Source of the DNA: Chondrus crispus
Taxonomy: Eukaryota; Rhodophyta; Florideophyceae; Gigartinales; Gigartinaceae
Direction: 5' to 3'
NCBI RefSeq assembly: GCF_000350225.1
Contig: NW_005179169.1
Span: 362,328-426,327 of the forward strand
DNA length: 64,000 nucleotides
Shown here: piece after piece, positions 43,209 through 54,450 of the stretch
Layout: every line of letters starts with the position of its first letter
Numbering within the stretch: the first letter of the stretch is position 1
The notes under the pieces: model-generated
Database searches by the model: none
What the model saw: the letters and a program-made list of their open reading frames with translations, nothing else
What the model was told of the DNA's origin: nothing
Program-made: the position numbers and the translations under genes

Positions 43209-45715
43209 ATGGCCACCCCTTCTGCAGACAATTCGGCAGTTGTAGGGTATCTACACGGCGAAATGATGGCTTCATCAACGACTTCAAAGTCGTCAAGCTC
43301 TTCGCGTATTGGCTATTCCCTGGGTTTGTCATCCACTACGATTGTCACTGCTCCTTCCAGGAACTGTGCTCTTCGTAGCTTTAACAAAAACCAGTGAAAG
43401 TGGCGCCGCGATCAAAGGCGAAGGACAGGACAGGAATCTACTTCAACCATTGATGCTGTCGTTCTAATATGCAGTGGTTTGTCCGTTGAGCTTGCACGTT
43501 CTGTGAAACGACGTAAGTCATATGTGGACCGGCTGGCTTTTCTCGTGGAGTCAATGACGTTCGAATCAATTACTTGCTTTCATGGTCCAGAGAGATTCCA
43601 AAAGTCGTACCTAATGTCTCTGTAGTGCAATATGGGGCTCTACAGGGGGGTGAAACGAAAGGAAATTAATTGGATATGATAAGTAGTCCGGGTTGGGGGG
43701 ACACACCTGTGAATAATTGCACAGTTTTAATTTTTAATTATTTTATTTTATTTAGTTAATTAGTTAGCATTAATTTTGCTGACATTAGATTAGATCTAGG
43801 ATCTAGCGTTGCGAGCTACTGTAGAGGCTCCGGCTGGGCAATATATACCTTAGCCCGCTGACCACCAAGTCAGTAAAGGTAACCCGAGTTGCCAGAGTCT
43901 GATATCGCCTTGGTCGAAGTCTGTCTTTCACAAGGCATTCCCTTCTACTACAGAGTGCTATATCCTTTGCGCTCGGGGGTTCCCTTTCCTTTTCCTTTAT
44001 TTCCCTATCCTTTTCTGTCTCTAATTCTACCTATTTCCCCTATCTTGTGTTGGTACCATCGGTATTGGTTGCGACCGAACCGGTGTAGGTGTCTTGGCCA
44101 TCGGGCAACACAGTTGACGTAGCGCTGCTACTGTGCCCTATTTTCCGACGGAGACTGTTGCAACGACGTCTCCCTTGAAGGGCTTTGTCGTGTGTACAAG
44201 CCAGTGTTAGTGCCATCGGCCTCGGTTGCGACCAAACCGGTGAAGGTGTTTCGAGCCATCGGGCGGCACAGTTGGTGTAGCGCTTCTACTTTCATTTCAT
44301 CCAGTCGGTCTGCGTTGCGACGCCCCCGTCGAAGGCCTTGTCTCGTTACAAGTTGTCGAAGAAGCTCAACGAGCATTGTCTTTACAGCCCCGTGGAACCG
44401 GGGTACCTAAGTAAACGCCCCACCCCACATTCGTCGAGCATTTCTCTTCGCAAGTCTCTACCACACCGATCCTGGGCCGGGCTATTTCTCTGTGCCCCTT
44501 ATCAGGGATCTGAGCTACTACGAGTGGCAAGCTCGTTTAATCGGAGAAGGGAGAGTCGGACACTCCGTAGCGCTGTGCCGTCGGCAGCTGTTCTTTTGTT
44601 GCTGTTGTTTTTTTGCTGGACCATCGGACCGCGGTCTCTGCCTGACAGGCGCATTGCACTACAATCTCTGGGTACATTCAAAATCCTTTTGGGCAGGGTT
44701 CGTGATCGCCTGGAGCTAAGTTACGTCACGCGAACGGAATATCGCAGAGAACCGGTTCCTGCGGGTTAATGCTCGCGATAACGCTGCGAATCTTGCCTGG
44801 CGGGAGTTACAATGAATTTTCTCCGGCGTACCAAGTTAAGACATCTACCTTCTACGACACCTTTAACGCCTCATGCGATGTGCTAAACGAACGGTTGAGG
44901 CTAAGGGATTTCCGAAGACTCAAGAGAGCATGCAAAAGCTTGCCGATGGGTTCAAAACATCAAGAAAGGAAATGAGCCCACTTTGTGGCTGCGTGGGAGC
45001 ACTAGACGGTATATGCTTTAAGATCAGGATGCCCACTGTGGATGAGAACCCATCAACATTTTACTCTCGAAAGGGGTTCTATGCTTTGCCAGTCCAAGCG
45101 CTTTGCGACTCTAATTATATTTTTTACTGTTCCGCAAAATGCACGGGTTCCACGCACGATGCGCTTGCATACGCTGTTTCAGATCTCAAAACTGACATCG
45201 ACGCTGGAATTCTTGGCCTTGTACTTTACATTGTCGGGGATGAAGCTTATGTTTGTACAGAGCCGTCACTCACTTCTTTTTCGGAGGATGGTGCAGCCTA
45301 TGATCAGGACAACTTTAACTTTGTCATTTCCTCTCTTCGAATAAATATAGAGCAAGCATTTGGAATGCTTGTAGCTCGTTGGCGTATTCTCCCAGGTGGG
45401 TTGTAATTCTCCGCGCGTAGATGTGCTGATATTGTGTGTTTGATAATGAAGTTATACGATTTTTGTCTTGAAAATGACAGGCTAGGTTCACTTATACTCA
45501 ATCTCTAGCGCAAGTAGAACAGAATCTTCTGGAAACGGATGTCAACGAGTAGGATGACCTGTGGAATAAAGTTGCAGAGGAGCTTGGCCAACGGGCGGAA
45601 TCCGGAGTACGAACCAGAAGAACATCACGCCGGGCGGAGTGTGGTTGCATGAAGCGTGATCTGCTTGTAGATTTAGCTACGCAGAAGAATCGACGGAGGC
45701 CTGCTGCAGTTCCTC
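43209..45715 (+). pseudogene. PIF/Harbinger transposase, interrupted by a solo LTR
   Basis: 5' part: ATG 43209 (MATPSADNSAVVGYLHGEMM) to SYVDRLAFLVESMTFESITC at 43510-43620. The solo LTR 43621-44663 follows; after it ITLRILPGGSYNEFSPAYQV and, in the frame 44873-45406, the catalytic core with first Asp in GALDGICFKI, second in YIVGDEAYVC and Glu in INIEQAFGMLVARW. The DDE triad is intact. C-terminal wording continues to about 45715 (RAECGCMKRDLLVDL). Frame changes are present near 44870 and 45410 and stops in the 5' part. Confidence 0.8.
43621..44663 (+). mobile_element. Solo LTR, family B, in a Harbinger transposase gene
   Basis: Starts TGTAGTGCAATATGG and ends GCATTGCACTACA; duplication GTCTC (43616-43620) / ATCTC (44664-44668), four of five alike. 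A TATATA box lies near 43841. Two diverged tandem units with GGTTGCGACCGAACCGGTG wording sit at 44058 and 44208. Inverted homologue of 17745-18863. Confidence 0.87.
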
Positions 45716-45786
45716 TTAATGTCTACTACCAAATTACCGAGACCAGCAATAGATGCATCGCGGCAGCAGAGTTTGCGAGGATCTGA

Positions 45787-46110
45787 AAAAAGTCTTTTCA
45801 AGGATAGCCTTCCCCCAACTAGTAGTTTGTTCGAGTGGTAATGTAAAAGGTCGTCCGTCTAGAAATTTTGCGCGTTTCAGAGTTCAAAAACGCGTTTGGG
45901 GTGAGATTTTTCAACTGCGTCTGCCAGACATGGGACGCCCTCAGCGAAGCGGTTGCACAGAAAAGATCCATCACCAACGCTGAAAGGCCACGTGACTTTC
46001 AGTCAGATGGGTCATGGATTCGCTATGATGACGCTTCAGTGTTCAAAATGGGCCACACAGAACCCCAATCACGCGAAGGATACATGTGCTGCTATATTGC
46101 CGAATAAAGT
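45787..46110 (+). other. Short unrecognised frames
   Basis: Two overlapping frames (KVFSRIAFPQLVVCSSGNVK; then FKNAFGVRFFNCVCQTWDAL and SDGSWIRYDDASVFKMGHTE to 46104) look like protein in parts. Possibly the start of a SANT-like partner gene of the Harbinger element. Not recognised. Confidence 0.3.
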
Positions 46111-46214
46111 ACCTTAGTATTGGATCTATACCATCTCTTGATCGTGTTGTTTGCTCTGGACACATCGGATGCGGCGGAAGGGGTCACTGACTTCAAAATC
46201 TTTCAGACCACACC

Positions 46215-47190
46215 TTACCACACTAGAGAGTCTGGTAGCTGATTCTCACAGACCAACTCATGCAGATTTAATGTGACGTCGCCGCTTGAGTCTCTTAATC
46301 CATCTAGGTCCATCTGTATCTGCAGTTGCTCGGCGAGGTTGTGCAACGTTTCATTGACATTGCTTAAGGATAACGGCCTGGCGGGATACTGGTGGTCTTC
46401 AAGAAGCTGGAGAGGTCTGCTTTTTCGAGTAGGCAAAAGATGGCGATATTGACGGCGGCTATATATTGGCGAGTAGATTCGGAGATGGTGAGGTTGGGAA
46501 CAGCTTCAGAGAAGTTACTGTTGAGCAGGTTGAGATTGGTAGACTAGTCACCCATATGCGGGTCGTCAGCGGAGCCGATGGAAAACGATTTCGTCTAAGG
46601 TTGCACGCGTCGGAACACCTCCGTGAAATTGGGTTGTTGAAAATGTTTCGAGACGTCCCAAGTGTGATGTTCGACTGTCGATCGCTCGCTGCCATAGCCA
46701 TAGGATTGAGCACGCTAAAGTTGTCCACGAGAATCTCATAGCGGCGTCATCGTTTCTTCATACGCATGCAACCTGGCAGCTTCCGCACGAGGGCATCCCG
46801 AACTGCGTTGCGCGGGCCGTTTGACAATTCCAGTGTCGCCGGAGACAGCATCTTCGTCGTGGCTAACAGACACGATAAATCCATTCCCCCTAGTCCTCGA
46901 GGCGGGATGGAAGGCAGGGCCCTCCTCCGCAACGGTGCGCGAATTTTTGCTATTGTCAAGTACGATGACATCCGGTCGTCTTTCTTCTTTTCAAGAATGG
47001 CATCTCTCGCCGATTGCTGCATTTCGTTCGAGGGGCCTCCTGGACCAATACGTGAGGGCGATAAGGGATTCCACAAGGGACGCATCGTTCTTCATGATCG
47101 CCGTGCAGAGGGCTCTCCCGCCGATTACTGGATTTAGTTCGAAGGACCTCGTGGACCGATACGGACATGTCCTTCTTCTCGTCACGGCGT
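46215..47190 (-). pseudogene. Degenerate ankyrin-repeat gene
   Basis: Around 47185-46991 the minus strand reads RALCTAIMKNDASLVESLIA, an ankyrin helix pair. The next unit appears in another frame about 100 bp on (GPGGPSNEMQQSARDAILEK). At DNA level CGCCGATTRCTGSATTTMGTTCGA-like sequence occurs twice, near 47013 and 47120, about 108 bp apart, close to the 33-residue ankyrin period. Further downstream only DHQYPARPLSLSNVNETLHN (46400-46215) is protein-like. Several frame changes are present. Confidence 0.5.
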
Positions 47191-47199
47191 AGAGACTTG

Positions 47200-48430
47200 T
47201 AGGCCCGAATTGGAATACTGCAGGCTTTCTAACGAAAGCCAGAGTGATACATTCGTCAGCGATTGTGTCTCAGAACTGCGCACAAAATGGTCTGCGGTTC
47301 TTGGCGAAGGCTGTAAAAGAAGGCGGTTTCCTCTCTCATCCCCCTCCCACATCTCCGTCTATATCACCTTCAATCACCTTCAAGCCTACCACTCAACCCC
47401 CAACACTCATTCCCCATTTAACGACATTCTCCGCCACGGACAATTCGAACCGTGAACTCGTTGTTTCTCGCTGTTGGTGTTCTCACCCTCCTTTCTATTT
47501 TCTTGTATGTGGGTTCTGCCATCATTGAAGCCATCAACGAAATCAAGTCGCTCTGATCACCAAACCGCAAGTATGTAGAACCAGTGAAGAACAAAGTCTA
47601 CCGCGCCGGCTTTCAACCCTTATCGCTTTGCTTTGTCCCCCTTGAAATAAAACGGTTTGGCATCATTGAAAAAAGAGACAAGACACCGCATCACCATCCT
47701 TGGTTCTGAGTCGAGTTCCTACAAATTGAACGACAAGCAACGATAACTTCAGGTCGCGGGTTCCCGTTTTCGCTCTTCAAAGGTACCCAAAGCCTTTATT
47801 AGACCCGAACTTGGTCAAGAGCAATTCAACCAACCTCAAGACTCACCATGGACATCGAAGACCTTGATCACCTTTTTTCCCGTGGCTTGACTTTTTCCTG
47901 ATGTCTGCGGTCTTCGTCTGGCAGTTTTCCGCGTTTAAATCACTGCTTACCGCGTGTATAACAACGAGACCGATCAAGAGCCCGGCTACCGAAGCCGAAG
48001 GGCCTCATGAAACAGTCAATATCTGCGTGGAAGATTAAGAGCCCCAAGGCATCACCTTGAATAATAAAAGATCTTCTAATCATTGTGTTGCAAAAACAGT
48101 ACATAGAGTCAGTAAATTTGCAGGCGTACAACAACAGAATTGGTGAAGAAGCTTCGTTGCCGTGAAAAGAGAGGTATGCGCAAGAATCCAGAGTGTAGCG
48201 CACACTGAGGACGAAGCCTTTCGATCGCGAAGGAAAGCTTGTGAGAAAATCACCTTCTTGAAGTAGAAACGTAAAATTCATCGATCTACGACGCTAGAAA
48301 CCTTCTGGAAACATAAAGAGCCCTTCCAACCTTCCCAGTAAGTTCCAAACGGGCTGGATTATCTTTCGACGTACCAAGGCACTACTGTAGACAGTACTAG
48401 CCGAGACGCTGAAGCAACATCAATTATTGC
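47200..48430. other. No gene recognised
   Basis: A minus-strand frame at 47940-48281 (MNFTFLLQEGDFLTSFPSRS, CAYLSFHGNEASSPILLLYA) and a short plus frame with a good start context at 47848 (MDIEDLDHLFSRGLTFS) are the only candidates. No family recognised. Confidence 0.35.
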
Positions 48431-48431
48431 T

Positions 48432-49254
48432 TCACCTTTGTTGTTGCTCTCCAGACTTTCCCTCGTCCAGGTCCTGCAACAAATCTTTTCTTGCCTTTCT
48501 TTGAAGCTTCTTCGAAGCACAAGCTACTGTAGATTGCTGACCGTTCCTCTCAGCCAAGAGCTCCTTCGCGTTATCCAGTATCTTGATCTTTTTCAAAGTG
48601 TTGTTGTAGTTTTCCAACACCTCCTCTTGAGCGGTGGGCTTTTTTACCGCTCTGCTCTCTACATAGCAGCTAGCCATTTCAGAAATTGAAGTTACCACTG
48701 CGTTCAAACCTTCTTGTTGACCGCTCGTTCTACGTTTGCCAAGAGAGCTCGGTCGTCCCTCAGTCATCGTGTCTTCCGTCCTCGATCCTTCGTCGCGTCC
48801 CGCACCTCTTCGAATAAGCTTACAACATAGATTCGTGAACGCACCGTCCTCATAAGGAGTCCCTTTCTTAGTAACGGTAAAAATAATCATCATGCGCCTC
48901 CCTAATGTTCTAAGTTCGATGTTCGGGAGTTTAGGGAGATACCTCCCAAAATATGTCCGGATCGTTTTGACCGGAGGCTGACCTACGGTGCAAATATGTG
49001 GTTCAATTCCCCTTGTTGTCATCAAACTTTTTCTTGAGAAATGAAGCTGTGCAGTTGGCCGCCGAGGGGAGTCAATAATCAACACCATCAACCCTACCTG
49101 TCATATCCATGAAATATCGCAAAGATGGATCGTTAAAGCGGCTTTCGACAACGCCCCAGAGGTTCTCTCGAGTGAAACATGCACCCAATGGAGACCTGTT
49201 CAGCCTTTGTCCCATCCCTATAAGGGCAGCATGCTCTTCTTTATCATCCCGCAT
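48432..49254 (-). pseudogene. SANT/Myb-like DNA-binding protein, frame-shifted
   Basis: From ATG 49254 a SANT-like helix pattern (DKEEHAALIGMGQRLNRSPL, ENLWGVVESRFNDPSLRYFM) is cut by a frame change near 49080; the second part (to 48432) has a basic stretch (GKRRTSGQQEGLNAVVTSIS) and a C-terminal coiled coil (YNNTLKKIKILDNAKELLAE). Proteins of this kind serve transposons or act as trihelix-like factors. No transposase lies next to it. Confidence 0.5.
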
Positions 49255-49576
49255 GATGATCAGAGGACAGCTAAATTAGCTCAGATTGAAGTTGTTGGCG
49301 TCCCCCGCAGGGTCCAAATGTCGCCCTGCTGTGTTACCAGCTCTACGAAAAGATTGATGAGGCGGGTTCGAGAGACACAGTCCTGACCTCACCCGATCGA
49401 GAGCAATCTATGCGATATAAGGATTGGATGGATTTCGTCCTATTCGAGTTTTTTTCAAACCAAGACTGGTATCGCTCTGTTTCTGGGTGCGTCTGCATTG
49501 TCGCCATAATTTCCTTACCCGACGAAAGTGAAAGACGGAGATGTAAGATGAGTTTGGGAACAAGCGCATCGTTTTC

Positions 49577-50308
49577 TCAAGCTTGTTTAAGGTCCCAATG
49601 CTTTATAACTGTTCGGATCGGCTTGCTCGTTAACGCCCAGAAAAAAGCAAACGTTCGTGACATAACATCTGCCTCCGAAATTATATCCGGCTGATTATCC
49701 TCTTCATCATCCACCTCGCTTTTATCCTCCCAACTGCCCTCCATACGCTCTGGAAACCCGGCCGGAGCGCTGCCATTAAACTGACGGTCGTTAAGAGGAT
49801 TGGCGGAATGGATCCCTAGGTCCAGTGACGCCCGAGGTTGGATAGGAGACTGCGGAGTCATTTCGCTATAAAGCCGATCGTGTGAGTTTGTTGGCAACGT
49901 CGGGTCATCTCTGGCCGGCGGAGGTGGCAGTCGTGGGGAAGACGGTTGCAGCGGTGACGGTTGGGCGGTTGCATTTTGTTGAGAACTGTCAGGGTGATTC
50001 TCGTGGGGCCTGGAACCCACTGATCTCGATACGGAGATGGGCTCAAGGCTGTCATGATTGTAATGTGGAAGCCGTTCGCAAAGTTCCCAACTCTTTTGTG
50101 CAGTCGGAGATGCGGATGCGAGGGAAACCGATCGAAGAAAACGGGTGCTGCCTCTCGGAAGTGGGGAAGTAATAGAAACCGTGACGGTGGATCCAACAGC
50201 TTGAGTGACAAACGCAGAGACGAATGGAGATGAACTGTTTCGGGTGACAGTACGCAGATATGGAATGAGATAAATTGAAAACGGTGCACCGGTTCGGTGG
50301 GGGTGCAA
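49577..50308 (-). CDS. Hypothetical Ser/Pro-rich protein
   Basis: 243 codons with a hydrophobic/Ser-rich N-terminal part, a long Pro/Ser/Gln middle (SSQQNATAQPSPLQPSSPRL), an acidic stretch (WEDKSEVDDEEDNQPD) and a C-terminus ADVMSRTFAFFWALTSKPIR. A second frame (50540-50052) overlaps it. No domain recognised; it may be a gene fragment. Confidence 0.3.
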   Translation of the reverse strand: MHPHRTGAPFSIYLIPYLRTVTRNSSSPFVSAFVTQAVGSTVTVSITSPLPRGSTRFLRSVSLASASPTAQKSWELCERLPHYNHDSLEPISVSRSVGSRPHENHPDSSQQNATAQPSPLQPSSPRLPPPPARDDPTLPTNSHDRLYSEMTPQSPIQPRASLDLGIHSANPLNDRQFNGSAPAGFPERMEGSWEDKSEVDDEEDNQPDIISEADVMSRTFAFFWALTSKPIRTVIKHWDLKQA

Positions 50309-50639
50309 AGCGCAGAAGAAGAATAAACTTCCCCCTGAAGTTGCTATAAGGGATAGCTACGTATGTGAGGTCAATGGGACCTATTGTTTTTATCGGGAAT
50401 AGAGGCAAAAAAGAATTCATAGTTTTCGAATTCGAAAATAAACGGTGGAATCCAAGTCCAACAACAACGCGTTTGCTAGAGGCAGCAGTTGCAGATGCTT
50501 CGATCTGGAACAGCTCCCGCCCACACGCGCACACCTCCAAAGCAAAGAGAACAACTGCTTTGCCGCCCTTTATTGAATCTGATTTCTTAAACCAGACTAG
50601 ATATACATTGGATTAAATTTGTAAGCAATAGCCAAGGAG

Positions 50640-51590
50640 ATTGTTCGATATGACATCTCATGCATCTCTCTGTAGCCATGGCATTAAGATTATGCGTCCA
50701 GGCCGGCACATGCACGTTATCATAAGTGTTTAAGAATAGCGGCAATGGACCAATAGAAATCCGTTATCCCGTCCATCCACGTCCAAATATCCGTCCCGCA
50801 ATCTCAAGAACGAGCCTCAAGCAGCCAGACATTTGCACCTTGTTACAATAACGGCCGTATATATAGCACGTATACAGGGAGTTGCTTTTGGCCAGAAGGA
50901 ACAAATCGAAGGTAAATCTGGGTTTCGCCCCCCACTACCATCAGTGTACCATTTCGTATTTGGCAGATAGGCGTTTCGAACGAATTGGCGCGATTGTCAA
51001 GATTGAAGTAACCATGCCACAGTGTCAAATTGGACGGCAATGCCAACTGCAAATGACCGTGACAGTCACAATATGACGCGTCTTTTCCCGTACTGTCATG
51101 ATTTACCTCTGGATTGCGCATCAGAGTTCAGGACGGACGCAAATGTAAATCTCGAGACGGTGACAGTGATGCCTTAGGCGATCGGACAGCGCATTTACAA
51201 ACTATCTCTTCACCATGTTCCATTGTCAATTGAAAGTAGATCTATCTCACTCTACCATTCTGTCATCAAGGCAGGAAGAAAATTACGCCGCACCTTCCCA
51301 CAGATGTTCGGGGATTCTGAAAAGTCGATCGTGACTTAATCTCAACTGCGCCTCAGAGTTTAGAACGATGCACGATTCCTACGACGTATGCACGTTTTCC
51401 TAAATACATATGTACTTCTTATCCGAGAGGCAAAGCGGTCTCCCGGTCAACAATGCTAAATCACACACGGAAAGGGAACAACAATATGATCGGGGAGGGG
51501 TTGGAGGGCGATCTCGAGTAGGGCCCAAAAGCCATCGGGCCCCATCAGAGACTGCCCTCCACATGGACATGCGCTTCATTTGTTTCTAAA
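50640..51590. other. No gene recognised; inverted copy of a dispersed repeat
   Basis: 50772-50822 matches 42593-42640 in inverted form. A minus frame at 50843-51121 (SNLTLWHGYFNLDNRANSFE, QIRNGTLMVVGGETQIYLRF) looks protein-like but belongs to no family I know. Confidence 0.35.
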
Positions 51591-51691
51591 AGCAAATGCA
51601 GGGCATTTCGTGTGCAATACGACAGGGACACGAATGATTTATTACTACGAAGCAGTTCGGAGAATTCGGAAGGTGGTAGCGCCCAGGGGGA

Positions 51692-53080
51692 TTGGAAGTT
51701 GCAGACTCTGGTGAGATGCAGGAGGGAGTTGTGTCAGGGCCAACTTTAGTTTGGGATGATGTGGAGGGGCCATTCGCTGCCAGTGCGGAGGAGGTGCCAG
51801 CGGAGGCGATGGAGATGGAAAGCGGGAATGAAGAAGAACGGAATGGCAATTTCTGGGTGAGTGGTAGTGAAGAAGAACATGCGGGTAGTTTTTGGAGGGG
51901 AGCCCAAGCATCTGTTGGTAGTGAGGTGATCATGGAAATTGTCAGCGGTGAAATTTCTGATGTATATGAAATAAATGAAGTTGACTTCGAGGGCGATATA
52001 GAACTGCAAGTCGGAGAAGGAGAGGCGGCCATGACATTCGGCGATGAAGGGTGATCTGAAGGCACGGGGAATGAACTGGACAAAGACGACGAGGGAATGT
52101 CAAACATGGAATTGAAAGTAGAAGAGGACACGCCGACAGCTTTCGGAATATGGGTCTCGCGGAACCGCGGTTTGGTAAATTGGTTAGTCAAGCATGGGTT
52201 GACCATAATTGCGATGGGCGACTTGATGAAAATCATGCAGGCCCCGTACAAGCGATGGAAGACTGTCAATGCGCGTATGAGAAGAGAATCTGGAGTGCAT
52301 CAATGTGGAAGAGATGACGCGATAAGGTCCGGTCACATGTGCTTTGTGACGAAAGCATAAGAGAATAATCGATATTTCGTAGCGATAAACCACCCACCGA
52401 AGGACTCTACGCCGTCAAAATGGCACGGATTACATTGGATACCAGACTACAGGACTGGCTCTACAAAAAAGCCAGATGCGAGCAGCTATATGATCACCTC
52501 TTATCAACCGATTTTTTGGTGCGATGACCGCGTTAGAGATTTATTCGATGCAGAAGCAACAGAAGAACATGTGAGCTTTACGGTGGAGAAAATGCTGTGC
52601 AGGAATATATTTTCTTGGCAGTATCAACGGTTTGGTTCCAATCTTTCCATAAGAAGTCTTACGATGTGTCGCCCATAGTGGCTATAATTTGTAACCTGGC
52701 CCCATTTCAGATTCTCTGCGAAGAAAGTCTTTCCCTTTGCTGTGATCCCAGGCCCTTCCGAGCAGACAAACCTTCATTCGTATCACGAGCCATTTTTCAA
52801 GGAGTTGGTAGCTATCAATGCAGATGAATTCATCAATTAAAACGAAAACATCTTGCCCTTAAGGGCAAGAGGTTTTCGTTTTATGACGGCATTGTACGGC
52901 GCATTTGTGTGCATCTGGTCTGGTGCTTCGGGGATTTCCCGGTAGTGGAGAAGATGGTGCGGGTGAAGATTCACAACGGTAACATGCCTTGTCGCATCTG
53001 TAACATTGAGGGTGTATGTAACGAAGAGAATTGATATACAATACATGGTATCCCACGAAATGGATCTCCGCAGGTGTTAT
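51692..53080 (+). pseudogene. KDZ/Plavaka-like (Transposase_21-type) DNA transposase remnant
   Basis: The N-terminal part (from ATG 51692) is strongly acidic (EVIMEIVSGEISDVYEINEV). After a stop at 52054 it continues in frame with LVNWLVKHGLTIIAMGDLMK. In other frames follow QEYIFLAVSTVWFQSFHKKS, then FYDGIVRRICVHLVWCFGDF (52880) and VKIHNGNMPCRICNIEGVC (52965-53021). The HNG-x2-PCR-x-C-x3-G motif is characteristic of the KDZ/CACTA-type transposases. The downstream catalytic half is missing. A 46-bp near-perfect palindrome (52838-52883) sits directly before the FYDGI motif. Confidence 0.55.
52838..52883. repeat. 46-bp palindrome with one mismatch, no spacer
   Basis: 52838-52860 and 52861-52883 are inverted copies (22 of 23 pairs), centre GCCCTTAAGGGC. 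Confidence 0.95.
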
Positions 53081-53468
53081 GACAACTAAACAGTTCAATG
53101 TCAGGTTTTGAATATACGAACTGCGCAGGAAAGTACTGGCACCATTGCGGAGCCCGTGATGCTGACTGCATGAACAATAGTTTTTGACGATGGTAAAACC
53201 ATGTTTTGCGTGGGATGAGAGGGATGTAGTGAGAGGAAAGTGCATACTGCGCGAAGTGGAGAACTAGCCGCGACGTATATGGTGCTGAGGACCCGAATAA
53301 AGAGCAGTGCGAAACACTGCATTGCTGCTTTATACCGCTTTCGAACGGGAGGACGGGGGCACAGAGTGAGCGTGAGGGTTTGTCCTAGGAGTCCTATAGA
53401 ATGCTCTGAATAAACGGGGAGAGAGGCAGACAGCCAAGCCTGCGTCACTCATAATCTACGTTTCCCTG

Positions 53469-54450
53469 TCATTTAGGGGTGTCAAAAGTGAGGTCCATTG
53501 GATAGGCCGGGGAGTGTGACATGAGCGTAAGTACATCAAGGAATGATCCCGCCACCATCAAATTCACCTTACTGGAAAATGCTTGACTGCGTTGCGTGGC
53601 AATCTTCCATACATTGCAATAATTCCAAAGCATGATCAAATTACACTCAAAATTAATTTTAATTTTCTTGTAAGGTAGGTTTCCTTCAGTCTGATCAGCC
53701 GAGCAGTTGTCAATTAACAACACATCACTACTCCCCGGTATCTCTTCGACATATATCTTTAACCGTAGTAGCCAATCAGTAAATAACTTCGAGATCATCC
53801 TATCATTTTTGGTGACGTAATAATCAAACCCAAAGTATGCAACAGATGTTTGCCTGAAAACTCGAGGAATTTTCGATTTTCCAGCAACAGAGCTTGTAGG
53901 TACCTTTTCTGTGTCACTCTTTTCGTCCTCGGCGATAACTCCGAACCCCCATCTCGAACGCTGAACATATATGCTCCTTCTGAACTCCCAGAATTCTAAG
54001 TACGCTGTCAATCTTTTCATTGCTGATGAACTTTTCCCCAATTGTTTGTGTGATAACAATGCTACCTGCAAACACATAAATTAGCAGCATCATTGGTACA
54101 TCGTTGTCTTTGCTCACACCCAGAGCGGAACTAAAACACTCAGCCGCTGTACATTTCAGTGTTTCCGTACTTGTTGGGGCCACTATTCTGCCTATGATAT
54201 AAGCAGTCTTAGTTTCTGCTTCGAAATGATTGCTGTCGCCATCAGGGTATCGCTGGAGGCCCAGCGCCTCCGATTGTGTAAAGCAATGCCAGCGCTTGTA
54301 CTGTGTTACACAGATCCATGTGGGATACTCCGGGTCCTCATCTACCACGACAATTTTGGCACCATGTGTGACGTAAACAATAAACGCGCCAGTTCTGTGC
54401 CTCTGAAAATTTAAAGATTGCGGACAAGCTCCCACTGCCTCATCGCTCAC
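53469..54450 (-). pseudogene. Pogo/Tigger-like transposase fragment and an unrecognised neighbour
   Basis: 53860-53620 reads DRMISKLFTDWLLRLKIYVE then SSDVLLIDNCSADQ, the region of the second catalytic Asp in Tigger-like enzymes; nothing before or after it fits well. The other frame (54450-53914) reads GAFIVYVTHGAKIVVVDEDP, KRWHCFTQSEALGLQRYPDG and is not recognised. Confidence 0.55.

Noticed and set aside
18853-44668. A shared 16-bp string (ATTGCACTACAATCTC) thought at first to be an unexplained link
   Set aside because: It is the end of the family B LTR plus the common ATCTC target duplication.
51586-52269. 227-codon Ser/Pro-rich minus frame
   Set aside because: The opposite strand carries the acidic N-terminal part of the KDZ-like transposase; the minus frame is its complement.
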